DNA of 64,000 bases from Brevundimonas naejangsanensis (GTDB lineage Bacteria; Pseudomonadota; Alphaproteobacteria; Caulobacterales; Caulobacteraceae). Positions within the stretch are counted from its first letter, which is position 1, and every line of letters begins with the position of its first letter. The DNA is taken from assembly GCF_003627995.1 (NCBI RefSeq), contig NZ_CP032707.1:1540501-1604500 (forward strand), given 5' to 3'. A model generated the notes under the pieces. That model saw only the letters and a program-made list of their open reading frames with translations. It was not told the DNA's origin and made no database searches. This document shows, piece after piece, positions 1-7,333 of the stretch. The position numbers and the translations under genes were made by a program.

Positions 1-531
1 GGCCCCTTGCGGCTGCTGGTCAACAACGCCTCCCTGTTCGTCTATGACCAGCTGGAGACCTTCCAGGAGGCGGACCTGCGCCTCCATCACGAGGTCAACG
101 TCCTGGCTCCCCTGGCCCTGATCCGGGACTTCGCCGCGCGCCTGCCGGAAGGGGACGAGGGCGTAGTGGTCAACATGCTGGACTATAAGGTCACGGCCCC
201 CAATCCGGACTTCTTCTCCTATACCGTCAGCCGGGTCGGCATCGCCCATATGACCGGGGCCCTGGCCCTGGCTCTGGCGCCGCGCATCCGGGTCTGCGGC
301 ATCGCGCCGGGCCTGACCCTGCCCTCGGCCGGATGGCCCGAGGCCGACTATGAGGCCGGGGCGCAGGCCACGCCGCTGAAGCGGCCCGTGGCGGTCGAGG
401 ACCTGGCGGCGGCCCTGACCTTCATCTTGTCGGCGCGCAGCCTGACCGGCCAGAACCTGGTCGTGGATGCCGGGGCCAGCCTAATCCGCCGCGACCGCGA
501 CCTGGAATTCGTCCAGTCCGACTCGCATTGA
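1..531 (+). CDS. SDR family oxidoreductase, FolM/pteridine reductase-like (5' truncated by window)
   Basis: The reading frame is open from base 1, so the N-terminus with the Rossmann glycine motif lies outside the window. What remains begins with an NNAS motif (the NNAG strand of classical SDRs), then YTVSRVGIAHM, which carries the catalytic Tyr (the usual Lys of YxxxK is Arg here), and ends with the usual LTGQNLVVDAG segment. The next two genes are a pterin synthase and a dihydroneopterin aldolase, so a dihydropteridine or dihydromonapterin reductase (FolM-like) role reducing dihydropterins with NADPH is likely. This is inference from context. The SDR assignment itself is firm. Confidence 0.8.
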   Translation, partial: GPLRLLVNNASLFVYDQLETFQEADLRLHHEVNVLAPLALIRDFAARLPEGDEGVVVNMLDYKVTAPNPDFFSYTVSRVGIAHMTGALALALAPRIRVCGIAPGLTLPSAGWPEADYEAGAQATPLKRPVAVEDLAAALTFILSARSLTGQNLVVDAGASLIRRDRDLEFVQSDSH

Positions 532-610
532 CCGCCGTTCGCGCCGCCACATGACCTTTATTTGGCGATAGGTTGGTGCTTTAGCTGCCGCCCGTTCACT
601 CGAGACCTTC

Positions 611-1147
611 ATGCCCGCTGTCCGTTTCACCCGCCGCTTTTCGATGGCGCACCGGCTGATCGCCGAGGCCGGGTCGAAATGCGCCGTGCCGCATGGCCAC
701 AATGAGTTCGTGACCGTGACGCTGGAGCCGACGGCCGAGATCGATTTCGGCCGCGCCAACTATGCGGCCTCCTTCGAGCGGCTGAAGGCGCGCTGGCACG
801 GCTTCGTCGACGGCAGCCTGGACCACGCCTTCCAGCTGAACCGCGCCGACCCGCTGCTGGCCTGGTTCCGCGAGCACGAGCCGCAGCGCCTGAACCAAGT
901 GCTGACTGTGGACGGCGACCCGACGACCGAGGCCCTGGTCATCGCCCTGTGGCGCAAGCTGGAGGCCATCCTCGCCGCCGAGGGCCTGCCCTTCCGCCTG
1001 GCCGAACTGGCCATCGAGGAGACGCCGACCAACACTGTGCTGACGCGCGGCCTGACCGAGGCGGAGCGCGCCTGGGCGCTGGGCGGCTGGTGCGACCGGG
1101 CCGATTTCAGCATCAATGACCTTCTGCCGCCGGAGACCTGGTCGTGA
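611..1147 (+). CDS. 6-carboxytetrahydropterin synthase (QueD/PTPS) family protein
   Basis: The 178-residue protein has the T-fold pterin synthase signature: zinc ligands H14, H28 and H30 (MAHRL and PHGHN), catalytic Cys24, an LDHAF motif with D71 and H72, and an EETPTN segment that matches the pterin-anchoring Glu region. It is longer than typical QueD (about 120 residues), with extra sequence in the middle and at the C-terminus, as in several alphaproteobacterial homologues. It acts in the cytoplasm on dihydroneopterin triphosphate. Whether the product feeds queuosine or a tetrahydropterin pathway is unclear. The neighbouring SDR reductase and FolB-like aldolase favour pterin metabolism. Its stop overlaps the next start (GTGA). 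Confidence 0.85.
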   Translation: MPAVRFTRRFSMAHRLIAEAGSKCAVPHGHNEFVTVTLEPTAEIDFGRANYAASFERLKARWHGFVDGSLDHAFQLNRADPLLAWFREHEPQRLNQVLTVDGDPTTEALVIALWRKLEAILAAEGLPFRLAELAIEETPTNTVLTRGLTEAERAWALGGWCDRADFSINDLLPPETWS

Positions 1148-1533
1148 GCGCCGTCGTCACCCCCCTGCCGTCCGTCGAGCCGCGCCGCCTGGGCCTGAAG
1201 GTCCTGGTGCGCGCGCTGCAGGTCGAGGCCTCCATCGGCTTCTACGATCATGAGCACGGGCGGCTGCAGCCCCTGGTGGTGGACGTCGAGCTGGACCTGG
1301 GCGCCGCGCCGGTGGAGCGGCTGACGGATACGCTGGACTATGACGGCGTGGCCCGCATCGTGCGCGACCTGGCGGCGGGGCCGCACATCGCCCTGATCGA
1401 GACCTTCGCCGAGCGCACGGCCCTGGCCTGCCTGGCCGATCCGCGCGTTCTGAGCGTGCGCGTCCGGGTCGAGAAGCCCGGCGCCATTCCCGACGCCGCC
1501 GCCGCCGGCTGCGAGGTCGCCTACGCCCGTTGA
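1144..1533 (+). CDS. folB: dihydroneopterin aldolase (FolB-like)
   Basis: The gene starts at a GTG that overlaps the previous stop by four bases, implying translational coupling. The 129-residue protein has the FolB/FolX T-fold pattern: an IGFYDHE segment near residue 32, LIETFAE near residue 81 and the C-terminal VEKPGAIPDA that carries the catalytic Lys. The enzyme converts 7,8-dihydroneopterin to 6-hydroxymethyl-dihydropterin and glycolaldehyde for folate synthesis. FolX epimerase cannot be excluded from sequence alone, because the two are close relatives. Confidence 0.8.
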   Translation: MSAVVTPLPSVEPRRLGLKVLVRALQVEASIGFYDHEHGRLQPLVVDVELDLGAAPVERLTDTLDYDGVARIVRDLAAGPHIALIETFAERTALACLADPRVLSVRVRVEKPGAIPDAAAAGCEVAYAR

Positions 1534-1591
1534 CGCCCGGTTGCCCCGGTCTCTTCGTCCCGCCATCATCTCCTTCCAGCGAGAGGTCTTC

Positions 1592-1960
1592 ATGGTCCAG
1601 TCCGGCGATTTCAGCCCCTCCAGCGCGAGCGAGTCCGAGGTGGCGGGCCTTTACGTCGGCTACGCCTTGATCCTGTTCGTCGTGCCGACCTTCGGCGTGG
1701 CGGCTTTGATCGGCCTGCTGCGCCTGTGGCGGGCCCCGGCGCCGACGGACCCGCTGGCGCGCAGCCATTTCATCTTCCAGCGGCGCACCCTGATCGCCTC
1801 GGTCGCGGCCATTGCGGCGGGCGGGGTGCTGATCCTGGTCAACCTGGGCGTCTTCGTCCTGTTCGGCATGGCGGTGTGGACCCTGGTGCGCGGCGTGCTG
1901 GGCCTGCGCGACCTGCTGCAGGGGCGGGGGATCGAACAGCCGCTTCGCCTGTTCTACTGA
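1592..1960 (+). CDS. DUF4870-like small membrane protein
   Basis: An upstream in-frame start exists at 1541, but the ATG at 1592 is preceded by a GAGAGG ribosome binding site and gives the better N-terminus. The 122-residue product has a hydrophilic Ser/Glu start, a membrane segment around residues 20-45, a short polar loop containing ARSHFIFQRRT, and a second hydrophobic stretch (about 65-100) ending in a GLRDLLQGRGI tail. This loop and tail resemble DUF4870/TIC20-like inner membrane proteins. No biochemical role is known to me. Confidence 0.7.
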   Translation: MVQSGDFSPSSASESEVAGLYVGYALILFVVPTFGVAALIGLLRLWRAPAPTDPLARSHFIFQRRTLIASVAAIAAGGVLILVNLGVFVLFGMAVWTLVRGVLGLRDLLQGRGIEQPLRLFY

Positions 1961-1989
1961 AGACCCTCGCGTCCGTCGGGAGAGACGAG

Positions 1990-2280
1990 ATGAGCGCCTT
2001 CAAGGATCTGCCCGCCGACCGCCGCTACCAGCAGCATTTCGCCGACGCGGCGGGCGCAGAGCATTCCGTCTGGGCCGACTACGCGGTGCGCGGCCACACG
2101 CGCATCATCCTGCACGTCGAGGCCCACCCCTCGCTGCGCGGCACCGGCGCGGCGGGGACCTTCATGCAGGCCCTGGCCGAGCACGCCCGCGCCGAGGGCT
2201 ACAAGCTGGAGCCCCACTGCAGCTACGCCGCGATCTGGCTGAAGCGGCATCCTGAGTACGAAGACGTACTCAGCTCTTAG
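1990..2280 (+). CDS. GNAT family N-acetyltransferase (YjdJ/COG2388 type)
   Basis: The ATG at 1990 follows GGGAGAGACGAG. The 96-residue product matches the short GNAT-like family (Acetyltransf_CG): an HVEAHPSLRGTGAAG segment holds the acetyl-CoA pyrophosphate-binding turn, followed by the AEHARAEGYKLEPHCSYA helix and strand and a conserved C-terminal WLKRHPEYEDVL. These proteins are half-size GNAT folds. The substrate is unknown. Confidence 0.85.
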   Translation: MSAFKDLPADRRYQQHFADAAGAEHSVWADYAVRGHTRIILHVEAHPSLRGTGAAGTFMQALAEHARAEGYKLEPHCSYAAIWLKRHPEYEDVLSS

Positions 2281-2344
2281 TGGGCCGCGGTCGTCGGCCC
2301 TCCGGGACCTCCCGACCCGACGCGGCCTGGCGCTTCGCGCGGGT

Positions 2345-2476
2345 GCTCAAGCAGCGAGCGACCGCGTCGCGAGCGTAGCGCACGAAAACGCGCTCAAGCA
2401 GCGAGCGACCGCGTCGCGAGCGTAGCGCACGAAAACGCGCTCAAGCAGCGAGCGACCGCGTCGCGAGCGTTAGCGC
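2345..2476. repeat. 47-bp tandem repeat, about 2.8 copies, containing the CTCAAGCAGC element
   Basis: Copies start at 2345, 2392 and 2439 with an exact 47-bp period. The first two are identical. The third diverges after a one-base insertion near 2470 and reads GCGTTAGCGC. Each unit has CTCAAGCAGC, then a GAGCGACC/GTCGCGAGC dyad, then GTAGCGCACGAAAAC. The same head and tail recur at single sites elsewhere in the window, so this is a local amplification of a dispersed palindromic element. Confidence 0.9.
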
Positions 2477-2483
2477 CCTTAAA

Positions 2484-2810
2484 TCAAGGATGACTCTTGG
2501 CGATGATGGCCTTCATGGTCTCGGCCTTGGCGGGCAGGTCGGCGACCAGGCGGGCGGCCAGTTCGCGGGCGCCGACGGGATAGGCGTCGCCGCCGTCGGC
2601 GATCTCCCTGGCCATGTCGGCGGCCTTGCACAGGGCGGCCTCCAGCGCCTCGACCTGCTCCAGCGCCAGGGCGCGGGCTTCGGCCTGCAGGCGCTTGACC
2701 CGTTCAGCGGTGGTTTCGGGCGCGCGCATCAGGTCATAGACCTCAACCTCCGCCGCGGAGACCACGCGCAGGGCGGCGCGGGCGTCGGAGTCATTGCTGG
2801 ACTTGGTCAT
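2484..2810 (-). CDS. hypothetical helical protein
   Basis: This 108-residue protein starts at the ATG whose upstream GGGAG lies at proper spacing. An ATG two codons earlier is nearly on top of that site. The sequence (MTKSSNDSDA..., then AAEVEVYDLMRAPETTAERVKRLQAEARALALEQVEALEAALCKAAD...) is almost entirely predicted amphipathic helix, with no signal peptide and no recognised domain. It ends a few bases from the 47-bp tandem repeat. Confidence 0.6.
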   Translation of the reverse strand: MTKSSNDSDARAALRVVSAAEVEVYDLMRAPETTAERVKRLQAEARALALEQVEALEAALCKAADMAREIADGGDAYPVGARELAARLVADLPAKAETMKAIIAKSHP

Positions 2811-2912
2811 CGGCATCTCTCCCACAACGCACCATGCCGCATTTTCGCCGCAAGGTCGCATCCCATTTTGCGGCCAAGCTTGAGGCCGCGCCCCTCATGT
2901 TGCCTCCAAGCC

Positions 2913-3092
2913 TCAGGCCTCGTCGATGGAGGGCGGCGCCGCCGCGCCCAAGCGACGACGCTCGACGATGGCCCACAGGTGGTCGATGCGGCTCGCGATC
3001 TCGCGCCGCAGCCGACGCTCCTCGGCCGGATGCATGGGCGGATTGTCGGGATCGACGGGGACAGGCGAACGCGGCGGTCGAGGACGGGCCAT
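2913..3092 (-). CDS. small basic hypothetical protein
   Basis: The start is chosen at the ATG preceded by AAAGGAGCCCC, giving 59 residues. The N-terminus is rich in Pro and Arg (MARPRPPRSPVPVDPDNPP), followed by one helix (AEERRLRREIASRIDHLWAIVERRRL). I recognise no domain. The strong ribosome binding site is the main support. Confidence 0.5.
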   Translation of the reverse strand: MARPRPPRSPVPVDPDNPPMHPAEERRLRREIASRIDHLWAIVERRRLGAAAPPSIDEA

Positions 3093-3130
3093 GGGGCTCC
3101 TTTCTTTGCGAATTGGTCGACACAAGCCTT

Positions 3131-3274
3131 CCTTCTCCCCTTGTGGGAGAAGGTGGCGGCCGAAGGCCGACGGATGAGGGGTTTCTGGACGCTTGATGAC
3201 GGTCCGAAATCCGGCAGCGGCGCGCCCCCCTCATCCGGTCCTGACGGGCCACCTTCTCCCACAAGGGGAGAAGG
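3131..3274. repeat. ~145-bp inverted-repeat element, copy 1
   Basis: The ends are inverted copies of CCTTCTCCC-CTTGT-GGGAGAAGGTGG, each itself a 9-bp hairpin. Inner arms GGATGAGGGG and CCCCTCATCC flank a variable centre. The element has no coding capacity. Six further full copies and one half copy occur in the window. Confidence 0.9.
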
Positions 3275-3955
3275 AACGCGGACGCCCGCCGCGCCTTGCG
3301 GCGGGCGGTTGGAGGGCTGGGCGGAGCGCCGGGCCGACGCCCGGAGTTCAGATGTATGTACCGTTTCGACGTAGGCTGACGCTCCGCGCGGACGGGCTTC
3401 CACGAGCTCGGGGCAGGCGCCGGTGTTAACGGCTACCCCCGGCGCCCGCGGCGGGCGGGGGCCTGCTTGCGACAGGCCTCCCGGAACGGTCCGCGTAACC
3501 CCCGCGACCCTGGCCGGAACCTCTCTGACGGACGGGTCGAACGCCCCGTCGCTAGGCCCCGTCGGCTCCTTGTTTAGAGGCGGCCTACCGCCCTTCGGGC
3601 TGCTTGAGGCCGCGTAAGCAGCCTAGCGCCCGATGGGTGGTGAGGCCGGGCGCTGGCGCCGGCGTTCGCCTGCGTCGCCGCCCTTCGCATCCTGAGCCGT
3701 GCGGCGAAGCCCGCCGCGACCTGTCCGCTGGGCTCTGCCCTCGACCGGAGACCGCGACGGACGCCGCGCGGCCCGACAAGGACCCCGCTCCATCCGCTCC
3801 CGCCGCCCGCAAGGTCGCAGGCCTCGCGAGCCCTCCATGCGACGGAACGCGGGCAGGGTGGCATGGGGGCGAACCAGGGCGGGCTGAATGGGGATGGCGG
3901 AGGGGGAAGGGCGGGGAATCATGGGGATTGGGGCGGGGACGGTGCGCGGGTTCGT
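3275..3955. other. gene-less GC-rich stretch with a CTCAAGCAGC-type element
   Basis: About 680 bp between two inverted-repeat elements. Open frames exist in several phases, but their translations are Arg/Pro/Gly-rich low-complexity sequence without homology signals or ribosome binding sites. At 3588-3608 the minus strand reads CTCAAGCAGC followed by the small palindrome GCCC-GAA-GGGC. I see no tRNA, tmRNA or RNase P RNA core motif. It could be an unrecognised structured RNA or eroded coding DNA. Confidence 0.5.
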
Positions 3956-4099
3956 CCTTCTCCCCTTGCGGGAGAAGGTGGCGGCCGAAGGCCGACGGAT
4001 GAGGGGTTGCAGACCGGTTGCCGCGTCGACAGGCAAGGCGGAGAGACCCCTCATCCGACCTCGCTCCGCTCGGCCACCTTCTCCCACAAGGGAAGAAGG
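3956..4099. repeat. ~145-bp inverted-repeat element, copy 2
   Basis: Same architecture as the copy at 3131. The right arm carries one base change (GGGAAGAAGG). It ends one base before the stop codon of the DUF559 gene. Confidence 0.9.
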
Positions 4100-4100
4100 A

Positions 4101-4451
4101 TCAGTCGCGCGTCAGCTTTTCGTTCACCGCCGCGAGGATCGCCGCCAGCACCTCATGGGAGCGGTTCTCGATCTGCTGGTTGGGAAAGCGCAACACCCGA
4201 AATCCCTGTCCGCGCAGCCACTCGTCGCGGGCGGCGTCCTCGGCGCGCGCGTCGTGGTGGGGGCCGTCGGCCTCGACGATCAGGCGATGGCGCAGGCAGA
4301 GGAAGTCGGCGACGTAGCGCCCGATCACCACCTGCCGCCGGAACTTCAGCCGCTCCAGCCGCCGGTCCCGCAGAATGGCCCACAGCCGCCGCTCACAGAG
4401 GGCGGGCTCGCGGCGCATCGTCCTGGCGCGGTCATGCAGCCAGTCGTCCAT
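4101..4451 (-). CDS. DUF559 domain protein (Vsr/restriction endonuclease-like fold)
   Basis: The 116-residue protein matches DUF559 over its full length: RREPALCERRLWAILRDRRL, then LKFRRQVVIGRYVADFLCLRHRLIVEADGPHH and the closing GFRVLRFPNQQIENRSHEVLAAI. The D...E-x-D-x-x-H arrangement (VADFLC, VEADGPHH) fits a PD-(D/E)XK-like or Vsr-like active site. The family is predicted to be nucleases but its function is unproven. The gene is tightly bracketed by two inverted-repeat elements. The start has no strong ribosome binding site. Confidence 0.8.
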   Translation of the reverse strand: MDDWLHDRARTMRREPALCERRLWAILRDRRLERLKFRRQVVIGRYVADFLCLRHRLIVEADGPHHDARAEDAARDEWLRGQGFRVLRFPNQQIENRSHEVLAAILAAVNEKLTRD

Positions 4452-4465
4452 ATGGCGACGCTAAC

Positions 4466-4615
4466 CCTTCTCCCCTTGCGGGAGAAGGTGGCCGAGCGCA
4501 GCGAGGTCGGATGAGGGGTTTCTGGCGCTCGGATGAAGGCCGCTCTTCAGCAGGCGTCGCGAGACCCCTCATCCGTCAGCCTCCGGCTGCCACCTTCTCC
4601 CGCAAGGGGAGAAGG
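4466..4615. repeat. ~145-bp inverted-repeat element, copy 3
   Basis: The left end is CCTTCTCCC-CTTGC-GGGAGAAGG and the right end its inverse. The inner GGATGAGGGG/CCCCTCATCC arms are present. It lies between the DUF559 start and the end of uvrB, and could act as a hairpin terminator for uvrB transcripts. Confidence 0.9.
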
Positions 4616-4619
4616 GTAA

Positions 4620-6935
4620 CTACCGCCCCTTCCTGAACGCTTCCGCCTTTTCGGCCGCCGCTTCCCTGCGCCACCGCTTCGGGGCTGACTTGTCGACCTC
4701 CTCGCCGGCGCCCGTCAGCGCCTCGTTGGCGAATTCGAGGTCGAGGAGCTTCATCTTCTTGATCTCGTCGCGCAGGCGGGCGGCTTCCTCGAACTCGAGG
4801 TTGGCGGCGGCTTCGCGCATGCGGCCTTCCAGATCCTTGAGGGCGGCCTGGAAGTTGGAGCCGACGAAGGGCCTGGCCTCCTCGGCGACGCCGGGGCGGG
4901 TCAGGCGGTCGAGGTCGCGGGACTCATAGGGGCTGTCGAGGATCTCCTTGATGTCGCGCTTGACCGTCTCGGGCGTGATGCCGTGTTCGAGGTTGTAGGC
5001 CTGCTGCTTCTCGCGGCGACGGTCGGTCTCGGCGATGGCGCGCTCCATCGAGCCGGTCATGCGGTCGGCGTAGAGGATGACGCGGCCGTCGACGTTGCGC
5101 GCGGCGCGGCCGATGGTCTGGATCAGGGAGGTCTCGGAGCGCAGGAAGCCCTCCTTGTCCGCGTCGAGGATGGCGACCAGGCCGCATTCGGGGATGTCCA
5201 GGCCCTCGCGCAGCAGGTTGATGCCGATCAGGCAGTCGAACGAGCCCAGGCGCAGGTCGCGCAGGATCTCGATCCGCTCCAGGGTGTCGACGTCGGAGTG
5301 CATGTAGCGGACGCGCACGCCCTGTTCGTGCATGTATTCGGTCAGGTCCTCGGCCATCTTCTTGGTCAGGGTGGTGACGAGGCTGCGGTAGCCGGCGCGG
5401 CTGGTGGCCTTCACCTCGTCGATGACGTCGTCGACCTGGTTGCGGGTGGCGCCGGAGACGGGGCGGATCTCGACGGGAGGGTCGATCAGGCCGGTGGGGC
5501 GGATGACCTGTTCGACAAAGACGCCGCCGGTCTTGTCCAGCTCCCAGGCGCCGGGGGTGGCCGAGACGAAGACGGTCTGGGGCCGCATGGCGTCCCATTC
5601 CTCAAACTTCAGCGGGCGGTTGTCGATGGCCGAGGGCAGGCGGAAGCCGTATTCGGCCAGGGTCGATTTGCGGCGGTAGTCGCCGCGATACATGGCGCCG
5701 ATCTGGCCCACGGTGACGTGGCTTTCGTCCACGAACAGCAGGGCGTTGTCGGGGATGTACTCGAAGAAGGTCGGCGGCGGCTCGCCCGGCGCGCGGCCGG
5801 TCAGCCAGCGGCTGTAGTTCTCGATGCCGGCACAGGAGCCGGTGGCCTCCATCATCTCCAGGTCGAAGCGGGTGCGCTGTTCGAGGCGCTGGGCCTCCAG
5901 CAGCTTGCCGTTCTCGACCATCCAGTCGAGCGTCTCCTTCAACTCGGCCTTGATGCCGGTGACGGCCTGGTTGAGCGTCGGGCGCGGGGTGACGTAGTGG
6001 CTGGCGGCGTAGACGGTGACGTCCTCCAGCGCATTGGTCTTCTTGCCGGTCAGGGGGTCGAACTCGTCGATGGCCTCGATCTCGTCGCCGAACAGGCTGA
6101 TGCGCCAGGCGCGGTCCTCCAGGTGGACCGGGAAGATCTCGAGGGTGTCGCCGCGCTTGCGGAACATGCCGCGCTCGAAATGCAGGTCGTTGCGCTTGTA
6201 CTGCAGGGCGATCAGGTCGGCGCGCAGCTTGGCCTCGTCGATCTGGTCGCCGACCTTCAGGCCGAAGGTCATGGCGGTGTAGGTCTCGACCGAGCCGATG
6301 CCGTAGATGCAGCTGACCGAGGCGACGACGATCACGTCGTCCCGCTCCAGGATCGCGCGGGTGGCGGCGTGGCGCATCCGGTCGATCTGCTCGTTAATCG
6401 AGCTGTCCTTCTCGATGTAGGTGTCGGTGCGCGGGACGTAGGCCTCGGGCTGGTAGTAGTCGTAGTAGCTGACGAAATACTCGACGGCGTTGTCGGGGAA
6501 GAAGGCCTTGAACTCGGAATAGAGCTGGGCCGCCAGCGTCTTGTTGTGGGCCAGGATCAGGGCCGGGCGCTGGGTCTGTTCGATCACCTTGGCCATCGTG
6601 AAGGTCTTGCCCGAGCCCGTGACGCCCAGCAGCACCTGCTCGCGGTCGCCGTCGTTCGCCTGGGCGACCAGTTCGGCGATGGCGGAGGGCTGGTCGCCGG
6701 CGGGCTGGTATTTCGTCTCCAGCCGGAAAGGGATGCGCTTCTTGCCGGTCGGCCGCTCGGGGCGGTGCGGCGTCCAGTCGGCGGGGGCGGCGGGGGCCTC
6801 CTCGGGCGTCAGGCGCGGGCCGCTCACCGGCGCGAACATGGGCGCGCGGCCGTGATCGAAGGCGACCGGCGCTTCCTTCATGCCGGGATTGGGCGTGTGG
6901 ACGGGCTTGCTCGGTTTCGACGGGGAACGGGCCAT
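4620..6935 (-). CDS. uvrB: excinuclease ABC subunit B
   Basis: UvrB is the damage-verification helicase of nucleotide excision repair, loaded by UvrA and cut-partner of UvrC. The 771-residue protein has Walker A GVTGSGKT (about 104-111), the DNA-gripping beta-hairpin around [12 protein letters not shown], Walker B LLFVDESH, the helicase motif TIGRAARN and a C-terminal UVR domain ([25 protein letters not shown]) for UvrC binding. It is longer than E. coli UvrB because of a ~65-residue Pro-rich N-terminal extension and a Lys/Arg-rich tail, both common in alphaproteobacteria. I chose the ATG with AGG nine bases upstream. Another ATG lies two codons earlier. Confidence 0.98.
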   Translation of the reverse strand: MARSPSKPSKPVHTPNPGMKEAPVAFDHGRAPMFAPVSGPRLTPEEAPAAPADWTPHRPERPTGKKRIPFRLETKYQPAGDQPSAIAELVAQANDGDREQVLLGVTGSGKTFTMAKVIEQTQRPALILAHNKTLAAQLYSEFKAFFPDNAVEYFVSYYDYYQPEAYVPRTDTYIEKDSSINEQIDRMRHAATRAILERDDVIVVASVSCIYGIGSVETYTAMTFGLKVGDQIDEAKLRADLIALQYKRNDLHFERGMFRKRGDTLEIFPVHLEDRAWRISLFGDEIEAIDEFDPLTGKKTNALEDVTVYAASHYVTPRPTLNQAVTGIKAELKETLDWMVENGKLLEAQRLEQRTRFDLEMMEATGSCAGIENYSRWLTGRAPGEPPPTFFEYIPDNALLFVDESHVTVGQIGAMYRGDYRRKSTLAEYGFRLPSAIDNRPLKFEEWDAMRPQTVFVSATPGAWELDKTGGVFVEQVIRPTGLIDPPVEIRPVSGATRNQVDDVIDEVKATSRAGYRSLVTTLTKKMAEDLTEYMHEQGVRVRYMHSDVDTLERIEILRDLRLGSFDCLIGINLLREGLDIPECGLVAILDADKEGFLRSETSLIQTIGRAARNVDGRVILYADRMTGSMERAIAETDRRREKQQAYNLEHGITPETVKRDIKEILDSPYESRDLDRLTRPGVAEEARPFVGSNFQAALKDLEGRMREAAANLEFEEAARLRDEIKKMKLLDLEFANEALTGAGEEVDKSAPKRWRREAAAEKAEAFRKGR

Positions 6936-7043
6936 GAACATCAACCTAGTGCGCGCGCGAAGACGGCGCCAGAGCGGCGCGTGCCGGCCGCTGCCCTCAA
7001 ATCCGCCGCGACGCTACCACAGGTTGAACGCCAGCCTGCCTTT

Positions 7044-7066
7044 TTGTGGTGAATCTCTCGCCACAA
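7044..7066. promoter_or_regulatory. inverted repeat, candidate operator
   Basis: TTGTGGTGA and TCGCCACAA form a dyad with one mismatch and a 5-nt spacer, in the intergenic region upstream of both uvrB and the TonB receptor. The binding protein is unknown. Confidence 0.35.
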
Positions 7067-7277
7067 CTGGGGCAATTCCGGCGTATTGAAGCCTTATTTT
7101 GCACAAATATGTTCAAATCTGACAAAATAACGGTCCGAACTCGGCCTTTGCGCGTCAAAAATGCCTCACCGTTTCGCCTAACTATGCTTTTTTGAAAGAA
7201 TTTGGTTGATGGGGTGACGAGCCAGCCATAGCCATGCTGTGAGCCAAGAAACGTGAAGTCGAACATTGGTTTTTCAG

Positions 7278-7296
7278 CATCGTTCACTGAACGATG
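7278..7296. promoter_or_regulatory. perfect 19-bp palindrome upstream of the TonB receptor
   Basis: CATCGTTCACTGAACGATG has perfect 9-bp arms around one central base and ends 37 bases before the receptor ATG. The position fits a repressor operator overlapping the transcription or translation start region. The regulator is not identified. Confidence 0.5.
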
Positions 7297-7333
7297 TGAT
7301 GTTCAGTAATAATTATCAGGTACACAGAGGCTT

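Larger units (their letters stand above)
6936..7333. other. AT-richer divergent promoter region between uvrB and the TonB receptor
   Basis: About 400 bp with clearly lower G+C than its flanks and no convincing gene. A 96-codon minus-strand frame overlaps it but has no family match. It contains two dyads listed separately. A typical alphaproteobacterial LexA direct repeat (GTTC-N7-GTTC) is not evident near uvrB. Confidence 0.6.

Noticed and set aside
2345-2476. 47-bp tandem units as a CRISPR array
   Set aside because: The whole unit repeats with no unique spacers, there are fewer than three full copies and no cas genes.
3560-3660. Similarity of GGCTGCTTGAGG...GTAAGCAGCCTAG to the 3' part of class A RNase P RNA
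   Set aside because: The RNase P hallmarks GGAAAGTCC, ACAGAAACC/ACAGAACCCGGCTTA and the CR-V loop are absent on both strands, and GCTGCTTGAG is explained by the dispersed CTCAAGCAGC element.
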